Notes: a model not told the origin generated them from the sequence alone. 64,000 nt of DNA from Sphingomonas naasensis (GCF_004792695.1 NZ_SRXU01000009.1:1-64000); one strand, 5' to 3'. Shown: positions 16,997 through 26,596, counted from the stretch's first letter. Numbers and translations: made by a program.

Positions 16997-18106
16997 ATGC
17001 CCAGCCTGTTCGATCCGATCCAGCTCGGCGCGATCCGCGCACCCAACCGCATTCTGATGGCGCCGCTGACTCGCGGCCGTGCCACCCGCGACCATGTGCC
17101 GACGCCGATCATGGCCGAATATTATCGCCAGCGCGCGGGCGCGGGGCTGATCCTCTCCGAAGCCACCGGGATCAGCCAGCAGGGGCTCGGCTGGGCCTAT
17201 GCGCCCGGGCTGTGGAGCGACGAACAGGTCGAGGCGTGGAAGCCGGTGGTCGCCGCGGTGCACGAAGCCGGCGGCCGGATCGCCGCGCAGCTCTGGCACA
17301 TGGGCCGGCTGGTCCATTCGGACTTTCTCGGCGGCGAGCCCCCGGTATCGTCGTCGGCGACCACCGCGCCGGGCACCGTGCGCACCTATCCCGCCGAGGC
17401 GAGCGGCGAGATCAAGCGGCCCTATACCGAGGCGCGGCCCCTGCGCACCGACGAGATCCCCGGCATCCTCGACGATTATGCCCGCGCCGCGGCCAATGCG
17501 CTCCGCGCGGGCTTCGACGGGGTGCAGATCCATGCCGCCAATGGCTATCTGATCGACCAGTTCCTGCGCGACAATTCGAACTTCCGCGACGACGGCTATG
17601 GCGGGTCGATCGACAATCGCGTGCGGCTGCTCCGCGAAGTGACCCAGCGCGTGGTCGACACCGTCGGCGGCGATCGCACCGGGGTGCGGCTTTCGCCCAA
17701 TGGCGAGGTGCAGGGCGTCAACGACAGCAATCCGCACGCGCTGTTCGAGGCCGCCGCGGCGGCGCTCGACGATATCGGCATCGGCTTTCTCGAGATGCGC
17801 GAGCCGCGGCCGGGCGGGACGCGCGGGCTGCCCGATCATCCGCCGGTGCATCCGGTGATGCGGAAAGTGTTCAGCGGCCCGCTCGCGCTCAACGCCGATT
17901 ATCACGCCGACGACGCACAGGCGGCGCTCGACGCGGGCGAGGCCGATGCGATCGCGTTCGGCCGCACCTTCCTCGCCAATCCGGACCTGCCCGAGCGGCT
18001 GGCGGAGAAGCTGCCGCTCAATCCGCAGCGCGAGGAGCTGTTCTACATCGGCGGGGCCGAGGGCTATACCGACTATCCGCGCTGGGAAGCGGGTCAGGCG
18101 GCCTGA
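16997..18106 (+). CDS. Old Yellow Enzyme family alkene reductase
   Basis: 369-residue FMN-dependent NAD(P)H oxidoreductase of the OYE/NemA type. Motifs: MAPLTRGRA near residue 20, AQLWHMGR, GVQIHAANGYLIDQFLRD (substrate His-x-x-Asn pair) and YGGSIDNRVR, then the C-terminal phosphate-binding AIAFGRTFLANPDLP. Reduces activated alkenes, nitro compounds or nitrate esters. The final 13 bases overlap the end of the convergent hypothetical gene. Confidence 0.92.
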   Translation: MPSLFDPIQLGAIRAPNRILMAPLTRGRATRDHVPTPIMAEYYRQRAGAGLILSEATGISQQGLGWAYAPGLWSDEQVEAWKPVVAAVHEAGGRIAAQLWHMGRLVHSDFLGGEPPVSSSATTAPGTVRTYPAEASGEIKRPYTEARPLRTDEIPGILDDYARAAANALRAGFDGVQIHAANGYLIDQFLRDNSNFRDDGYGGSIDNRVRLLREVTQRVVDTVGGDRTGVRLSPNGEVQGVNDSNPHALFEAAAAALDDIGIGFLEMREPRPGGTRGLPDHPPVHPVMRKVFSGPLALNADYHADDAQAALDAGEADAIAFGRTFLANPDLPERLAEKLPLNPQREELFYIGGAEGYTDYPRWEAGQAA

Positions 18107-18492
18107 TCGAGCCCGTCGAGCCAGCTTGTGCTGCCGGCCCGGAGCTGCGCGCGCAGCTTCGGGCCGGCGACCAGCGCGACGACGAGGAACACCGCGAGCG
18201 GCCAGAACAGGAAGCTCAGCCCGACGAGCATCGCCACCGCGATCGCGATCCCCCAGCGCAGATTGAGCAACCGGGCGCGGGTGGCATAGTTGATCCGGAT
18301 CGCGCGCGGGGCCTTGTCGTCATACCAGCGCCGGGTGACGAGGACGTCCGAGTCGATCCCGGCACCGCTTTGCTTGCGCGAAGGCGACGACGGCGCTGGC
18401 GCGCGCACCACCGGCGCGCCGGTCCGCGTGTCGATCACTTCGAGCCGGCGCCCGCGCTCCACCACCTTGTAGCGGGAGGGCGGCGGGCGCAT
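18094..18492 (-). CDS. Hypothetical membrane protein
   Basis: 132 residues. The first 75 are soluble and proline-rich, with a strand RRLEVIDTRTGAPV and a basic RRWYDDKAPRAIRI patch. Two hydrophobic segments (about 80-98 and 100-113) follow, then a short Arg-rich tail. Not recognised. It lies four bases downstream of ribH on the same strand, so it may be the last gene of the riboflavin operon; its stop overlaps the convergent oxidoreductase gene. Confidence 0.65.
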   Translation of the reverse strand: MRPPPSRYKVVERGRRLEVIDTRTGAPVVRAPAPSSPSRKQSGAGIDSDVLVTRRWYDDKAPRAIRINYATRARLLNLRWGIAIAVAMLVGLSFLFWPLAVFLVVALVAGPKLRAQLRAGSTSWLDGLDQAA

Positions 18493-18496
18493 CGGA

Positions 18497-18916
18497 TCAG
18501 CCGAACTTCGCCTTGAGCGCCAGCATCGCCAGCGCCGCCTGGGCCGCCTCGCCGCCCTTGTCCTTTTGCGCCGGATCGGCGCGGACCAGCGCCTGCGCCT
18601 CGTTCTCGACCGTGAGAATGCCGTTGCCGATCGGCACCCCGTCGAGCGCCAGCGCCATCAGCCCGCGCGCGCTTTCGCCCGCGACGATCTCGAAATGCCA
18701 GGTCTCGCCGCGGATCACCACGCCGAGCGCGACATAGGCGTCGTACTGGCCGGTCTCGACCGCGAGCGCCACCGCGCCGGGCACCTCGAGCGCGCCGGGG
18801 ACGGTGACGATCTCATAGTCATGCCCCGCCTCCTGCAGCGCGGTGCGCGCGCCATCGAGCAGCATGTCGTTGAGATGCGCGTAGAAACGGGCTTCGACGA
18901 TGAGGACGCGGGCCAT
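18497..18916 (-). CDS. ribH: 6,7-dimethyl-8-ribityllumazine synthase
   Basis: Condenses 5-amino-6-ribitylaminouracil with 3,4-dihydroxy-2-butanone 4-phosphate. At 139 residues it is slightly short for the family but complete: IVEARFYAHLNDMLLDGA, VTVPGALEVPGAV, the ALGVVIRGETWHFEIVA block with the catalytic His, and GNGILTVENEAQA. The initial ATG shares a base with the ribBX stop. Confidence 0.95.
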   Translation of the reverse strand: MARVLIVEARFYAHLNDMLLDGARTALQEAGHDYEIVTVPGALEVPGAVALAVETGQYDAYVALGVVIRGETWHFEIVAGESARGLMALALDGVPIGNGILTVENEAQALVRADPAQKDKGGEAAQAALAMLALKAKFG

Positions 18917-20067
18917 CAGTTTTCCGTATCGATTGCGCGCTCGCCGACGATCGACAGGCCATAGCCGTCGAGCCCGATGAGCGTGTGGTGGGTGTTGGTG
19001 AGCAGAACCATGTCCTGCACGCCGAGCTCGGTCAGGATCGTCGCGCCCACGCCATAGTCGCGCAGCTCTTCCATGTCCCTGGGTGCGAGCGTGCCGGCCT
19101 TGGCCTCGAGCGCGACGCTGAACTGATCGGGGCGCGGCTTGTTGATCACCACGACCACGCCCGCGCCCTCTTCGCCGATGATCTCCATCGAGCGCCGGAG
19201 CAGCCCGCCGCGCGCGCCGCCCTCACCGAAGATGTCGCTGAACGGCGAGAGCGCGTGCATGCGCACCAAAGTGGGCTTCGACGGGTCGATCTTGCCTTTG
19301 ACGAGGGCGACCTGCTCGCTCTCGCTCGCCTTGTTCCAGAAAGTGAGCGCGGTCCATTCGCCGCCCCAGTCGCTGGTGAACTTCGCCTCGGCGCGCTTCT
19401 CGACGAGATGGTCGTGGCGGCGGCGATAGGCGATCAGATCGCGGATCGTGCCGATCTTGAGATTGTGGAACTGCGCGAACGACACGAGATCGTCCATCCG
19501 CGCCATCGTCCCGTCGTCCTTCATGATCTCGCAGATCACGCCCGACGGATTGAGCCCGGCGAGCCGCGCGACATCGACCGCGGCCTCGGTATGGCCGGTG
19601 CGGACGAGCACGCCGCCGTCGCGCGCGACGAGCGGGAAGACATGGCCGGGGGTGACGATCGCGCTGCGGTCCTTCGACGCATCGATCGCCACCGAGATGG
19701 TGCGCGCGCGGTCGGCGGCCGAGATGCCGGTGGTGACGCCTTCGCGCGCCTCGATCGACACCGTGAACGCGGTCTCGTGGCGCGTGCCGTTGTTGCGCGA
19801 CATCAGGTCGAGCCCGAGCTGGTCGACGCGGTCCTTGGTCATCGCGAGACAGATCAGCCCCCGGCCGAACTTTGCCATGAAGTTGATCGCGTCGGGGGTC
19901 GCCATCTGGGCGGGGATGACGAGATCGCCTTCATTCTCGCGGTCCTCGTCGTCGACGAGGATGAACATCCGGCCGTTACGCGCCTCGTCGATCAATTCCT
20001 CGGGCGAGGATAGGAAGCCGTGCTTAAGACGGGCCAGGGGACTTTCGGACTGCTCAGGCTTTGCCAC
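18916..20067 (-). CDS. ribB: 3,4-dihydroxy-2-butanone 4-phosphate synthase with degenerate GTP cyclohydrolase II domain (RibBX-like)
   Basis: 383 residues from GTG 20065-20067, which overlaps the ribE stop; ATG 20100 further upstream would bury more of ribE. The N-terminal 200 residues are a full DHBP synthase: DDEDRENEGDLV, RNNGTRHETAFT, TTGISAADRA and GHTEAAVDVARL. The C-terminal half looks like GTP cyclohydrolase II but the zinc ligands are gone: the segment that should hold a Cys-x10-Cys-x-Cys reads as HALSPFSDIFGEGGARGG without cysteine. Proteobacterial RibBX fusions with this property are known; the X half is not expected to open GTP. A separate RibA must then exist elsewhere. Confidence 0.92.
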   Translation of the reverse strand: MAKPEQSESPLARLKHGFLSSPEELIDEARNGRMFILVDDEDRENEGDLVIPAQMATPDAINFMAKFGRGLICLAMTKDRVDQLGLDLMSRNNGTRHETAFTVSIEAREGVTTGISAADRARTISVAIDASKDRSAIVTPGHVFPLVARDGGVLVRTGHTEAAVDVARLAGLNPSGVICEIMKDDGTMARMDDLVSFAQFHNLKIGTIRDLIAYRRRHDHLVEKRAEAKFTSDWGGEWTALTFWNKASESEQVALVKGKIDPSKPTLVRMHALSPFSDIFGEGGARGGLLRRSMEIIGEEGAGVVVVINKPRPDQFSVALEAKAGTLAPRDMEELRDYGVGATILTELGVQDMVLLTNTHHTLIGLDGYGLSIVGERAIDTEN

Positions 20068-20662
20068 GGAGCGCCTCCATGCGCTGGAGATAACGGGCAA
20101 GCACGTCGATCTCGAGATTGACCGCCTGCCCGGGTTGCAATGCCCCGAATGTAGTGACGGCAGCGGTGTGGGGAATGATGTTGAGGTGCAGATTCACGCC
20201 TGCGGTGGTGTCCTCGACCGCATTGACGGTAAGCGACACCCCGTCGACGGTGATCGAGCCCTTGGCCGCGACATAGGGTGCCAGCTCCTTGCCCGCGGCG
20301 ACGACGAGGCGGTGCGAGCCGCCTTCCTCGCGCCATTCGGCGACGGTGCCGATCCCGTCGACATGGCCAGTGACGATATGCCCGCCAAGCTCGTCGCCGA
20401 GCCGCAAGGCGCGTTCGAGGTTGAGGCGCGCGCCCGCGCCCCACATGCCCGAAGCGGTGCGCGACACGGTTTCGGCCGAGACGTCGAAGGCGACGCGGCC
20501 CGGCGCCTTGTCGACCACCGTCAGGCACACGCCCGAGCAGGAGATCGACGCGCCGAGGTCGATCGTGTCGACGTCGTAGCTGGTGGATATCTCGACGCGC
20601 AGGTCGCCCTGCTGGCCCGCGGCAACGACCGTGCCGATATCGGTGACTATCCCGGTGAACAT
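20054..20662 (-). CDS. ribE: Riboflavin synthase, alpha type
   Basis: 202 residues with the two lumazine-binding repeats. The start is the canonical MFTGIVTDIG; repeat 1 contains ASISCSGVCLTVV with SAETVSRTA, and the second repeat opens at LGGHIVTGHVDGIGTV with GVSLTVNAV. Dismutates two 6,7-dimethyl-8-ribityllumazine molecules to riboflavin. Its 3' end overlaps the ribBX start by 14 bases and its ATG shares a base with the ribD stop. Confidence 0.96.
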   Translation of the reverse strand: MFTGIVTDIGTVVAAGQQGDLRVEISTSYDVDTIDLGASISCSGVCLTVVDKAPGRVAFDVSAETVSRTASGMWGAGARLNLERALRLGDELGGHIVTGHVDGIGTVAEWREEGGSHRLVVAAGKELAPYVAAKGSITVDGVSLTVNAVEDTTAGVNLHLNIIPHTAAVTTFGALQPGQAVNLEIDVLARYLQRMEALRGKA

Positions 20663-21606
20663 CAGAAGCTCGCGTAGACTTCGAGGCGGTCGCTGCCAAG
20701 CATCCGCGTGTCGGCGAGCCGCCAGCGGCCATGTGCCGAAGCGAGATCGGCAAGGCCGATATCGCCGAGCGCCGACTTGCCGGCGCCGATCAGGATGGGC
20801 GCGCGATAGAGAAGCAGCCGATCGACCAGATTTTCGCGGAGGAAGGCGGCGGCGGTTTCCGCGCCGCCTTCGACGAGGACATGATCGACAGCCTCGAGCT
20901 TTGCGATATCGGCGGGATGCGCGATATCGCCGTCGGCCGAGAGGACGAGGCGACGCGGGGAGCGCGACTCGAGTCCGGGGAGCCGCACGTCGAGACCGGG
21001 CCGATCGCTCTCCCATGTGCCGCGCCCGACCAGAATCGCCTCGTGCCGGGCGCGTTCGACGTGAGCGTGCGCGCGCGCCTCGGGTCCGGTGATCCAGCGG
21101 CTCTCGCCGGAGGGAAGCGCGATGCGGCCGTCGAGCGAGGTCGCGAGCTTGAGCGTGACGAAGGGGCGGCCTTTGGCTTGCCGCGTCAGGAATCCTGCCA
21201 TCGCCGCACGCGCCTGCGACTCGGCGAGGCCTTCCACGACGTCGATCCCTGCCGCGCGAAGCGTCGCGACGCCTTGCCCGTTGGTGCGCGGATCGGGATC
21301 GCCGAGCGCGATCGCCACCCGCGCAACGCCCGCTTCGGCGAGCAGGTCGGCGCAGGCGGGGCCGCGCGGCGAGACATGCGCGCAGGGCTCGAGCGTGACG
21401 TAGCAAGTCGCGCCGCGCGACTTCGCGCCGGCCTGCGCCAACGCCATCGCTTCGGCATGCGGCCGCCCGCCGGACTGGGTCCAGCCGCGGCCTACGACGA
21501 TGCCGTCACGGACGAGAATGGCGCCGACATTGGGATTGGGTGCGGTCCTGCCGCGGGTACGCTCCGACAGGCCGAGCGCCGCGCCCATCCAGCGCGAATC
21601 GCTCAC
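20662..21606 (-). CDS. ribD: Bifunctional diaminohydroxyphosphoribosylaminopyrimidine deaminase / 5-amino-6-(5-phosphoribosylamino)uracil reductase
   Basis: 314 residues from GTG 21604-21606; ATG 21588 (MGAALGLSERTRGRTAPNP) is a possible internal start. The deaminase domain carries the zinc motif HAE followed by LEPCAHVSPRGPACADLL. The reductase half has FVTLKLATSLDGRIA and, later, HVLVEGGAETAAAFL. The start overlaps the stop of the preceding small membrane protein gene. Two successive steps of riboflavin synthesis. Confidence 0.94.
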   Translation of the reverse strand: MSDSRWMGAALGLSERTRGRTAPNPNVGAILVRDGIVVGRGWTQSGGRPHAEAMALAQAGAKSRGATCYVTLEPCAHVSPRGPACADLLAEAGVARVAIALGDPDPRTNGQGVATLRAAGIDVVEGLAESQARAAMAGFLTRQAKGRPFVTLKLATSLDGRIALPSGESRWITGPEARAHAHVERARHEAILVGRGTWESDRPGLDVRLPGLESRSPRRLVLSADGDIAHPADIAKLEAVDHVLVEGGAETAAAFLRENLVDRLLLYRAPILIGAGKSALGDIGLADLASAHGRWRLADTRMLGSDRLEVYASF

Positions 21607-21956
21607 AAGCCGTGATCGGTCAGCCAAGTATCGACCTTCTTGAACTCGTCCTGCTTGGCCTGGCGCTGCTTCTCGAGCTCGGCCCTCTGAATGTTGCGCT
21701 TGGCCTGGTCGATCTTCTGCTGCGCCTTGATCTGCGCGTCGGTGCGCGTGATCGGCCATTGCTCGACATAGATGATGTTGCGTTCATACGGCCTCGCCGT
21801 TCCCATCGACGAATCCTTGAAGAACACGAAGAGGATCGAAGCCGTCGCGGCGAGCGCGAGCACCATGAACCACAGCTCGTACCGCTTTCGGGTGGCGAGG
21901 AAGAAGCGCAGATCGCGATAGGCGACGACCGGCGAGAATCGTTTGAGAAAGGTCAT
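21603..21956 (-). CDS. Small membrane-anchored protein heading the riboflavin operon
   Basis: 117 residues: a basic N-terminus, one membrane segment (about 28-48, ELWFMVLALAATASILFVFF), then a periplasmic part whose second half (about 75-105) is charged, helical and likely coiled coil (KAQQKIDQAKRNIQRAELEK). No family recognised. It is followed directly by ribD with a four-base overlap. No FMN riboswitch is seen in the 80 bases upstream, so the operon lacks that usual control at this point. Confidence 0.75.
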   Translation of the reverse strand: MTFLKRFSPVVAYRDLRFFLATRKRYELWFMVLALAATASILFVFFKDSSMGTARPYERNIIYVEQWPITRTDAQIKAQQKIDQAKRNIQRAELEKQRQAKQDEFKKVDTWLTDHGL

Positions 21957-22036
21957 TTGACCGTGAAGATAAGGGCGCGGGGGCTCCAGGGCAAACCCCC
22001 GCGCCAGGCCGGCCGCATCGCGGCCGGCCGAGCCGG

Positions 22037-22711
22037 TCACTGATCCTCGATCCGGAACCGCACGTTCATCACTTTCCAGCTCTCCTGCGGCACGCCGCCG
22101 CGCGCCGCCGGCTTGAAGCGCCATTTCGACAGCGCCTGGCGACGGGTGGCTTCGAAAAAGGCGTCGCTGGTCGCGCTGACCTGCTCGGCGGCCTTCACCC
22201 GGCCGTCGGTTCCGATCAGCACCCGGATGCGGACGAGGCCGTCGCGCTGGGCGCGCAGCTCGACGGAGGGATAGCCGGGCTGGAAGTCCTTGAGGAAGCG
22301 CGGATCCTGCTCGGCGGCGATCAGGGCCGGCAATGGCGGCGCCGGCTCGACGACCGCGCCGCCATCGCCATTACCGGATGGCTGCGGCAAGGGCGGCAGG
22401 ATCGGACCGTCGATCACCGGACCGACCTTGAGCGGGTTGTCCGACTCGGTCGGCACCTCGGGCCGGGGTGCCGTGGGCTCGGGGACCCGCGCGTCATTCG
22501 GCTGCGGTTTGGGCTCCGGCTTGATCTCGTCGGGTGGCGGCGCCGGCGGATCGAAGATGTCGATGACCTTGATTCCGCCTTCGGGGCCCTTCGAGATGAC
22601 ATGGGGGGCGGAGAAGATCAGCCCGGCGATCAGCGCGCCGTTGATCAGCAGGGCGCCGCCGAGGCTGACCGCACGCGACTGGGCCGGGGCATAGCGATGT
22701 TCGGCATACAT
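22037..22711 (-). CDS. tonB: Energy transducer TonB
   Basis: 224 residues. Cytoplasmic N-terminus, one membrane segment (about 16-34, SLGGALLINGALIAGLIF), then a long Pro/Glu/Lys-rich spacer (PDEIKPEPKPQPND) and a C-terminal TonB domain (about 140-224) with GYPSVELRAQRDGLVRIRV and ALSKWRFKPAARGG. It transmits proton-motive force to outer-membrane receptors for siderophores, vitamins or glycans. A GGAGATGGAGAG ribosome site precedes ATG 22711. No exbBD genes are adjacent. Confidence 0.93.
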   Translation of the reverse strand: MYAEHRYAPAQSRAVSLGGALLINGALIAGLIFSAPHVISKGPEGGIKVIDIFDPPAPPPDEIKPEPKPQPNDARVPEPTAPRPEVPTESDNPLKVGPVIDGPILPPLPQPSGNGDGGAVVEPAPPLPALIAAEQDPRFLKDFQPGYPSVELRAQRDGLVRIRVLIGTDGRVKAAEQVSATSDAFFEATRRQALSKWRFKPAARGGVPQESWKVMNVRFRIEDQ

Positions 22712-22756
22712 AAGTTGCTCTCCATCTCCTGTTGCCGGTCTTTGCCGGTTTTAGTG

Positions 22757-22785
22757 ATGATACAACGTAACATATCATTCGTAAA
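22757..22785 (-). promoter_or_regulatory. tonB promoter with a dyad across it
   Basis: On the minus strand TTTACG (22780-22785), a 17-base spacer and TATCAT (22757-22762) form a good sigma-70-like promoter about 45 bases before tonB. Inside lies the inverted repeat ATGATA-N10-TATCAT (22757-22778). It could bind a dimeric repressor such as a Fur-family protein; part of it (TGTTACGTTGTATCA) resembles Zur-type boxes at 10 of 15 positions by eye. Confidence 0.5.
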
Positions 22786-22862
22786 CAGGTTCCTGCGCGA
22801 CGGCCGCCATCCGGCGAAAGGCCGGGTTTGTCGACGGGGCGCAGACGGCGCACCGGGGGAGA

Positions 22863-22880
22863 TCCCGGCCTTCGCCGGGA
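22863..22880. repeat. Hairpin downstream of gltX
   Basis: TCCCGGC-CTTC-GCCGGGA, a perfect 7-bp stem with a four-base loop, just past the gltX stop. There is no T run, so it is a REP-like hairpin or weak terminator. The surrounding stretch 22790-22862 has more short GC-rich inverted repeats and no gene. Confidence 0.45.
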
Positions 22881-22891
22881 CGGGGGTATAC

Positions 22892-24220
22892 TCAGCCGCG
22901 CAGCCTGGCGAGCGTGCGATCGCGGCCGATCAGCGGGAGCAACGCCGCCATGTCGGGGCCGTGCGGGCGCCCGGTGAGCGCGAGTCGCAGCGGCAGGAAG
23001 AGCGGCTTGCCTTTGCGGCCGGTCGCTTCCTTGAGCGCGCCGGTGAGCGCGTGCCACGGATCGGCCGACCAGTCGATCGCCGCCGCCGTCGCCGCCGCCT
23101 GGGCGAGATAGGCGCGGTCCTCGCCCGAGAGTTCTGCGGGGTCGATCGGCCCTTCGACCACCTGCCACCAGTCGGCGGCCTCGGCGATCGTGGCGAGGTT
23201 GGGGCGGATCGCCTCCCACGCGCCTGACGTCATGCCGTCGGGGAGCCGGGCGGCAACCGCGTCGAAGCCGAGCTGATGGATGATGCGCGCGTTGAGCTGG
23301 GCGAGCTCGGTCTCGTCGAACCGCGCCGGGGCGCGGCCGAAACGGGCGAAGTCGAAATGCGCGATCAGCGGCGCCGGGTCGACATGGGGCTCTACGGACA
23401 AGCTGGTGCCGATCCGCGCGAGCAGCGAAATCAGCGCCTGCGGCTCGATCCCGGCATCGCGGAAGTGATCGACGCCGAGCGAGCCGAGCCGCTTCGACAG
23501 CTTGCCCTCGCTGCCGGTGAGCAGCGCCTCGTGCGCGAAGGCGGGCGGCACGGCGCCGAGCGCCGCGAACATCTGCAGCTGGGTGGCGGTGTTCGAGACA
23601 TGGTCCTCGCCGCGCACGACATGAGTTACGCCCATATCGATATCGTCGACCACCGAGGGGAAGAGATAGAGCCACGAGCCGTCGGCGCGACGGATCACCG
23701 GATCGCTCATCGTCTTCGGGTCGAAGCGCTGGTGGCCGCGGATCAGGTCGTCCCATTCGAGCGGGGCGCCGTGATCGAGCCTGAAGCGCCAGTGCGGGCG
23801 GATGCCCTCGGCCTCCAGCTTCGCCCGGTCGGCATCGGTCAGCGACAGCGCGGCGCGATCATAGACCGGCGGCAGCCCGCGGCCGAGCAACACCTTGCGC
23901 TTGAGCTCGAGCTCCTGCGCGGTCTCGTACGCCGGATAGATGCGGCCGGCGGCGACGAGATCGGCGAAGCGCGCCGCGTAGCGATCGAAGCGCGCCGACT
24001 GGCGCTCCTCGCCATCGGGGACGAGCCCGAGCCATGCGAGATCGGCGCGGATCGACTCGACATGGCGCTCTTCCGAGCGCGCGCGATCGGTATCGTCGAT
24101 GCGCAGCAGGAAGCGCCCGCCATTGGCCTTGGCGAACATCCAGTTGTGGAGCGCGGTGCGCAGATTGCCGACATGGAGCGTACCCGTCGGGCTGGGGGCG
24201 AAGCGGGTGGTGACCGTCAT
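22892..24220 (-). CDS. gltX: Glutamate--tRNA ligase
   Basis: 442 residues, class I. HIGH-type motif in APSPTGTLHVGNLRTAL (about 8-24), FLLRIDDTDRARS, VVRGEDHVSNT and the KMSKS-type loop SEGKLSKRLGS. The C-terminal anticodon domain is shorter than in enteric GltX. Alphaproteobacteria often carry two GltX proteins, one of which may charge tRNA-Gln for amidation; which type this is cannot be told from sequence alone. Confidence 0.94.
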   Translation of the reverse strand: MTVTTRFAPSPTGTLHVGNLRTALHNWMFAKANGGRFLLRIDDTDRARSEERHVESIRADLAWLGLVPDGEERQSARFDRYAARFADLVAAGRIYPAYETAQELELKRKVLLGRGLPPVYDRAALSLTDADRAKLEAEGIRPHWRFRLDHGAPLEWDDLIRGHQRFDPKTMSDPVIRRADGSWLYLFPSVVDDIDMGVTHVVRGEDHVSNTATQLQMFAALGAVPPAFAHEALLTGSEGKLSKRLGSLGVDHFRDAGIEPQALISLLARIGTSLSVEPHVDPAPLIAHFDFARFGRAPARFDETELAQLNARIIHQLGFDAVAARLPDGMTSGAWEAIRPNLATIAEAADWWQVVEGPIDPAELSGEDRAYLAQAAATAAAIDWSADPWHALTGALKEATGRKGKPLFLPLRLALTGRPHGPDMAALLPLIGRDRTLARLRG

Positions 24221-24229
24221 CGGCCGCCC

Positions 24230-24760
24230 TTAGCGGCGTGGCGGGCCATGCGCCACCAGCGTGGCATGGAGATCGGCCGCCTGCTCGGCATTCATCGCGG
24301 CACGCGGAATGAATTGCGGCATCCGCTCGTTGAGGAAGAGCAGGAATTCGTCGCGCGATTCATGCCAGCGATAATAGTCGCCCCAAGCGGTATCCATGGT
24401 GAAGCCGGGGCCCTGCCAATGCAGGCGCGACTCATCCCAAGTCAGGGTCTGCTCGCCATGCAGCGGGCGTTGCTGGCGGAACAGACGGCCGAACTGGCGC
24501 GGCAAGCGCCGGTAATTGATCCAGAGGCTGACCGGTGCGGCGAGAAATCCGCAGGCTCCGGCCGCGATTCCAGTGAGGAGCGCTTCGACCGGATCTCCGT
24601 CGAGCGCCCATAGCCCGGCCGCGACCAGCCCGCCGACAACCGCGGATACGATCAAAAGCCGGCGCCACACGGCTATGGTCCGCAACTGGCAACGATAATT
24701 GGCGCGGCTGGCTGAGATATAGTCCGCCTCGCTCGGCAGAAATGTGACGGTCCCCGGCAT
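24230..24760 (-). CDS. YcxB-like family membrane protein
   Basis: 176 residues. Two hydrophobic segments (about 35-53 and 60-82) separate a short N-terminal strand region from the C-terminal domain, which has DESRLHWQGPGFTMDTAWGDYYRWHESRDEFLL-like alternation typical of YcxB (a small PH-like domain after two membrane helices). Function of the family unknown. Nine bases separate its stop from the start of gltX on the same strand, so it lies upstream of gltX and may share its message. Confidence 0.75.
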   Translation of the reverse strand: MPGTVTFLPSEADYISASRANYRCQLRTIAVWRRLLIVSAVVGGLVAAGLWALDGDPVEALLTGIAAGACGFLAAPVSLWINYRRLPRQFGRLFRQQRPLHGEQTLTWDESRLHWQGPGFTMDTAWGDYYRWHESRDEFLLFLNERMPQFIPRAAMNAEQAADLHATLVAHGPPRR

Positions 24761-24837
24761 ATCCCCTCTCTTTCCCGGTCTTCCCCAAGGCGTATCGGCT
24801 GACTAAGGAGGCGGCAACGGGCAGCGGAGACACAAAA

Positions 24838-25773
<936 letters not shown>

Positions 25774-25776
25774 GCG

Positions 25777-26526
25777 TCAGGCGAGCGCTTCCCACACCAA
25801 CGCCGCGCCGACCGCGATCATCAGCCAGTAGATCGCCGTGTAGAAGCGATCGGGGGCGATGCGGCGGACCAGCCACACGCCGGCCAGCGTCGAGGCCAGC
25901 GCCAGCGGCAGCAGCGCCGCGGCGGTCAGCAGATTGGCGCGGGTGAACTGGCCCAGCGCGGCATAAGCGGGCACCTTGATCCAGTTGATCGCGGCGAAGA
26001 AGATCGCCGTGGTGCCGATCAGCACGTCGCGGTCGAGCTTGCGCGGCAGCACCCAGAGCTGGAAGGGCGGTTGCCCGGCATGCGCGATCTGGCTGGTGAA
26101 GCCCGAGACGATTCCGAACACCGAGCCGACCCAGAGCGGCCAGCGCGCCGCCTCGCCGGGGACGGCGCGGCGCGCGCCCCACAGGCGCCACGCGCCGAAT
26201 AGTATCGAGATGGTCCCGACCGCCGCCATGACGCCAAGCGGCGGGACGCGCGCGGCAAAGGCATAGCCGAGCCAGATGCCGAGGACCGCGCCGGGCATCA
26301 TCCAGAGGAGCAGCTTCCCCGCGACGGTGCGGCGGAACGCCCAGACGCCAACCAGATCCTGCGCGATCAGGATCGGCAGCAGGATCGCCGCGGCGCGCAC
26401 CGGATCGATCGCGAAGGTGAGCATCGGCAGCGACAGCGCGCCCATCCCGGCGAACCCGCCCTTGGCGAGGCCGAGCAGGATCACGGCGGGGATGGCGAGC
26501 GCGTAGAAATGCCAGTCGAGGATCAT
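25777..26526 (-). CDS. TSUP family (TauE/SafE) sulfite exporter-like transporter
   Basis: 249 residues, about eight membrane segments, with the TSUP first-half motif AVILLGLAKGGFAGMGALSLP and the second-half SGFTSQIAHAGQPPFQLWVLP. Family members move sulfite, sulfoacetate or related organosulfur anions; the substrate here is open. ATG 26524-26526; a longer reading would run into the divergent ABM gene region. The stop is three bases from the convergent prs stop. Confidence 0.9.
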   Translation of the reverse strand: MILDWHFYALAIPAVILLGLAKGGFAGMGALSLPMLTFAIDPVRAAAILLPILIAQDLVGVWAFRRTVAGKLLLWMMPGAVLGIWLGYAFAARVPPLGVMAAVGTISILFGAWRLWGARRAVPGEAARWPLWVGSVFGIVSGFTSQIAHAGQPPFQLWVLPRKLDRDVLIGTTAIFFAAINWIKVPAYAALGQFTRANLLTAAALLPLALASTLAGVWLVRRIAPDRFYTAIYWLMIAVGAALVWEALA

Positions 26527-26596
26527 CGTCCCCGCCGGTAGCGGGTTTGCGCGGGCTGCCAAAGTGCCTATCGGACATGCAACTGGGGAGGCGCGT

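Noticed and set aside
21957..22036. Possible FMN riboswitch before the riboflavin operon
   Set aside because: Only 80 bases are available and none of the conserved RFN-element blocks can be found.
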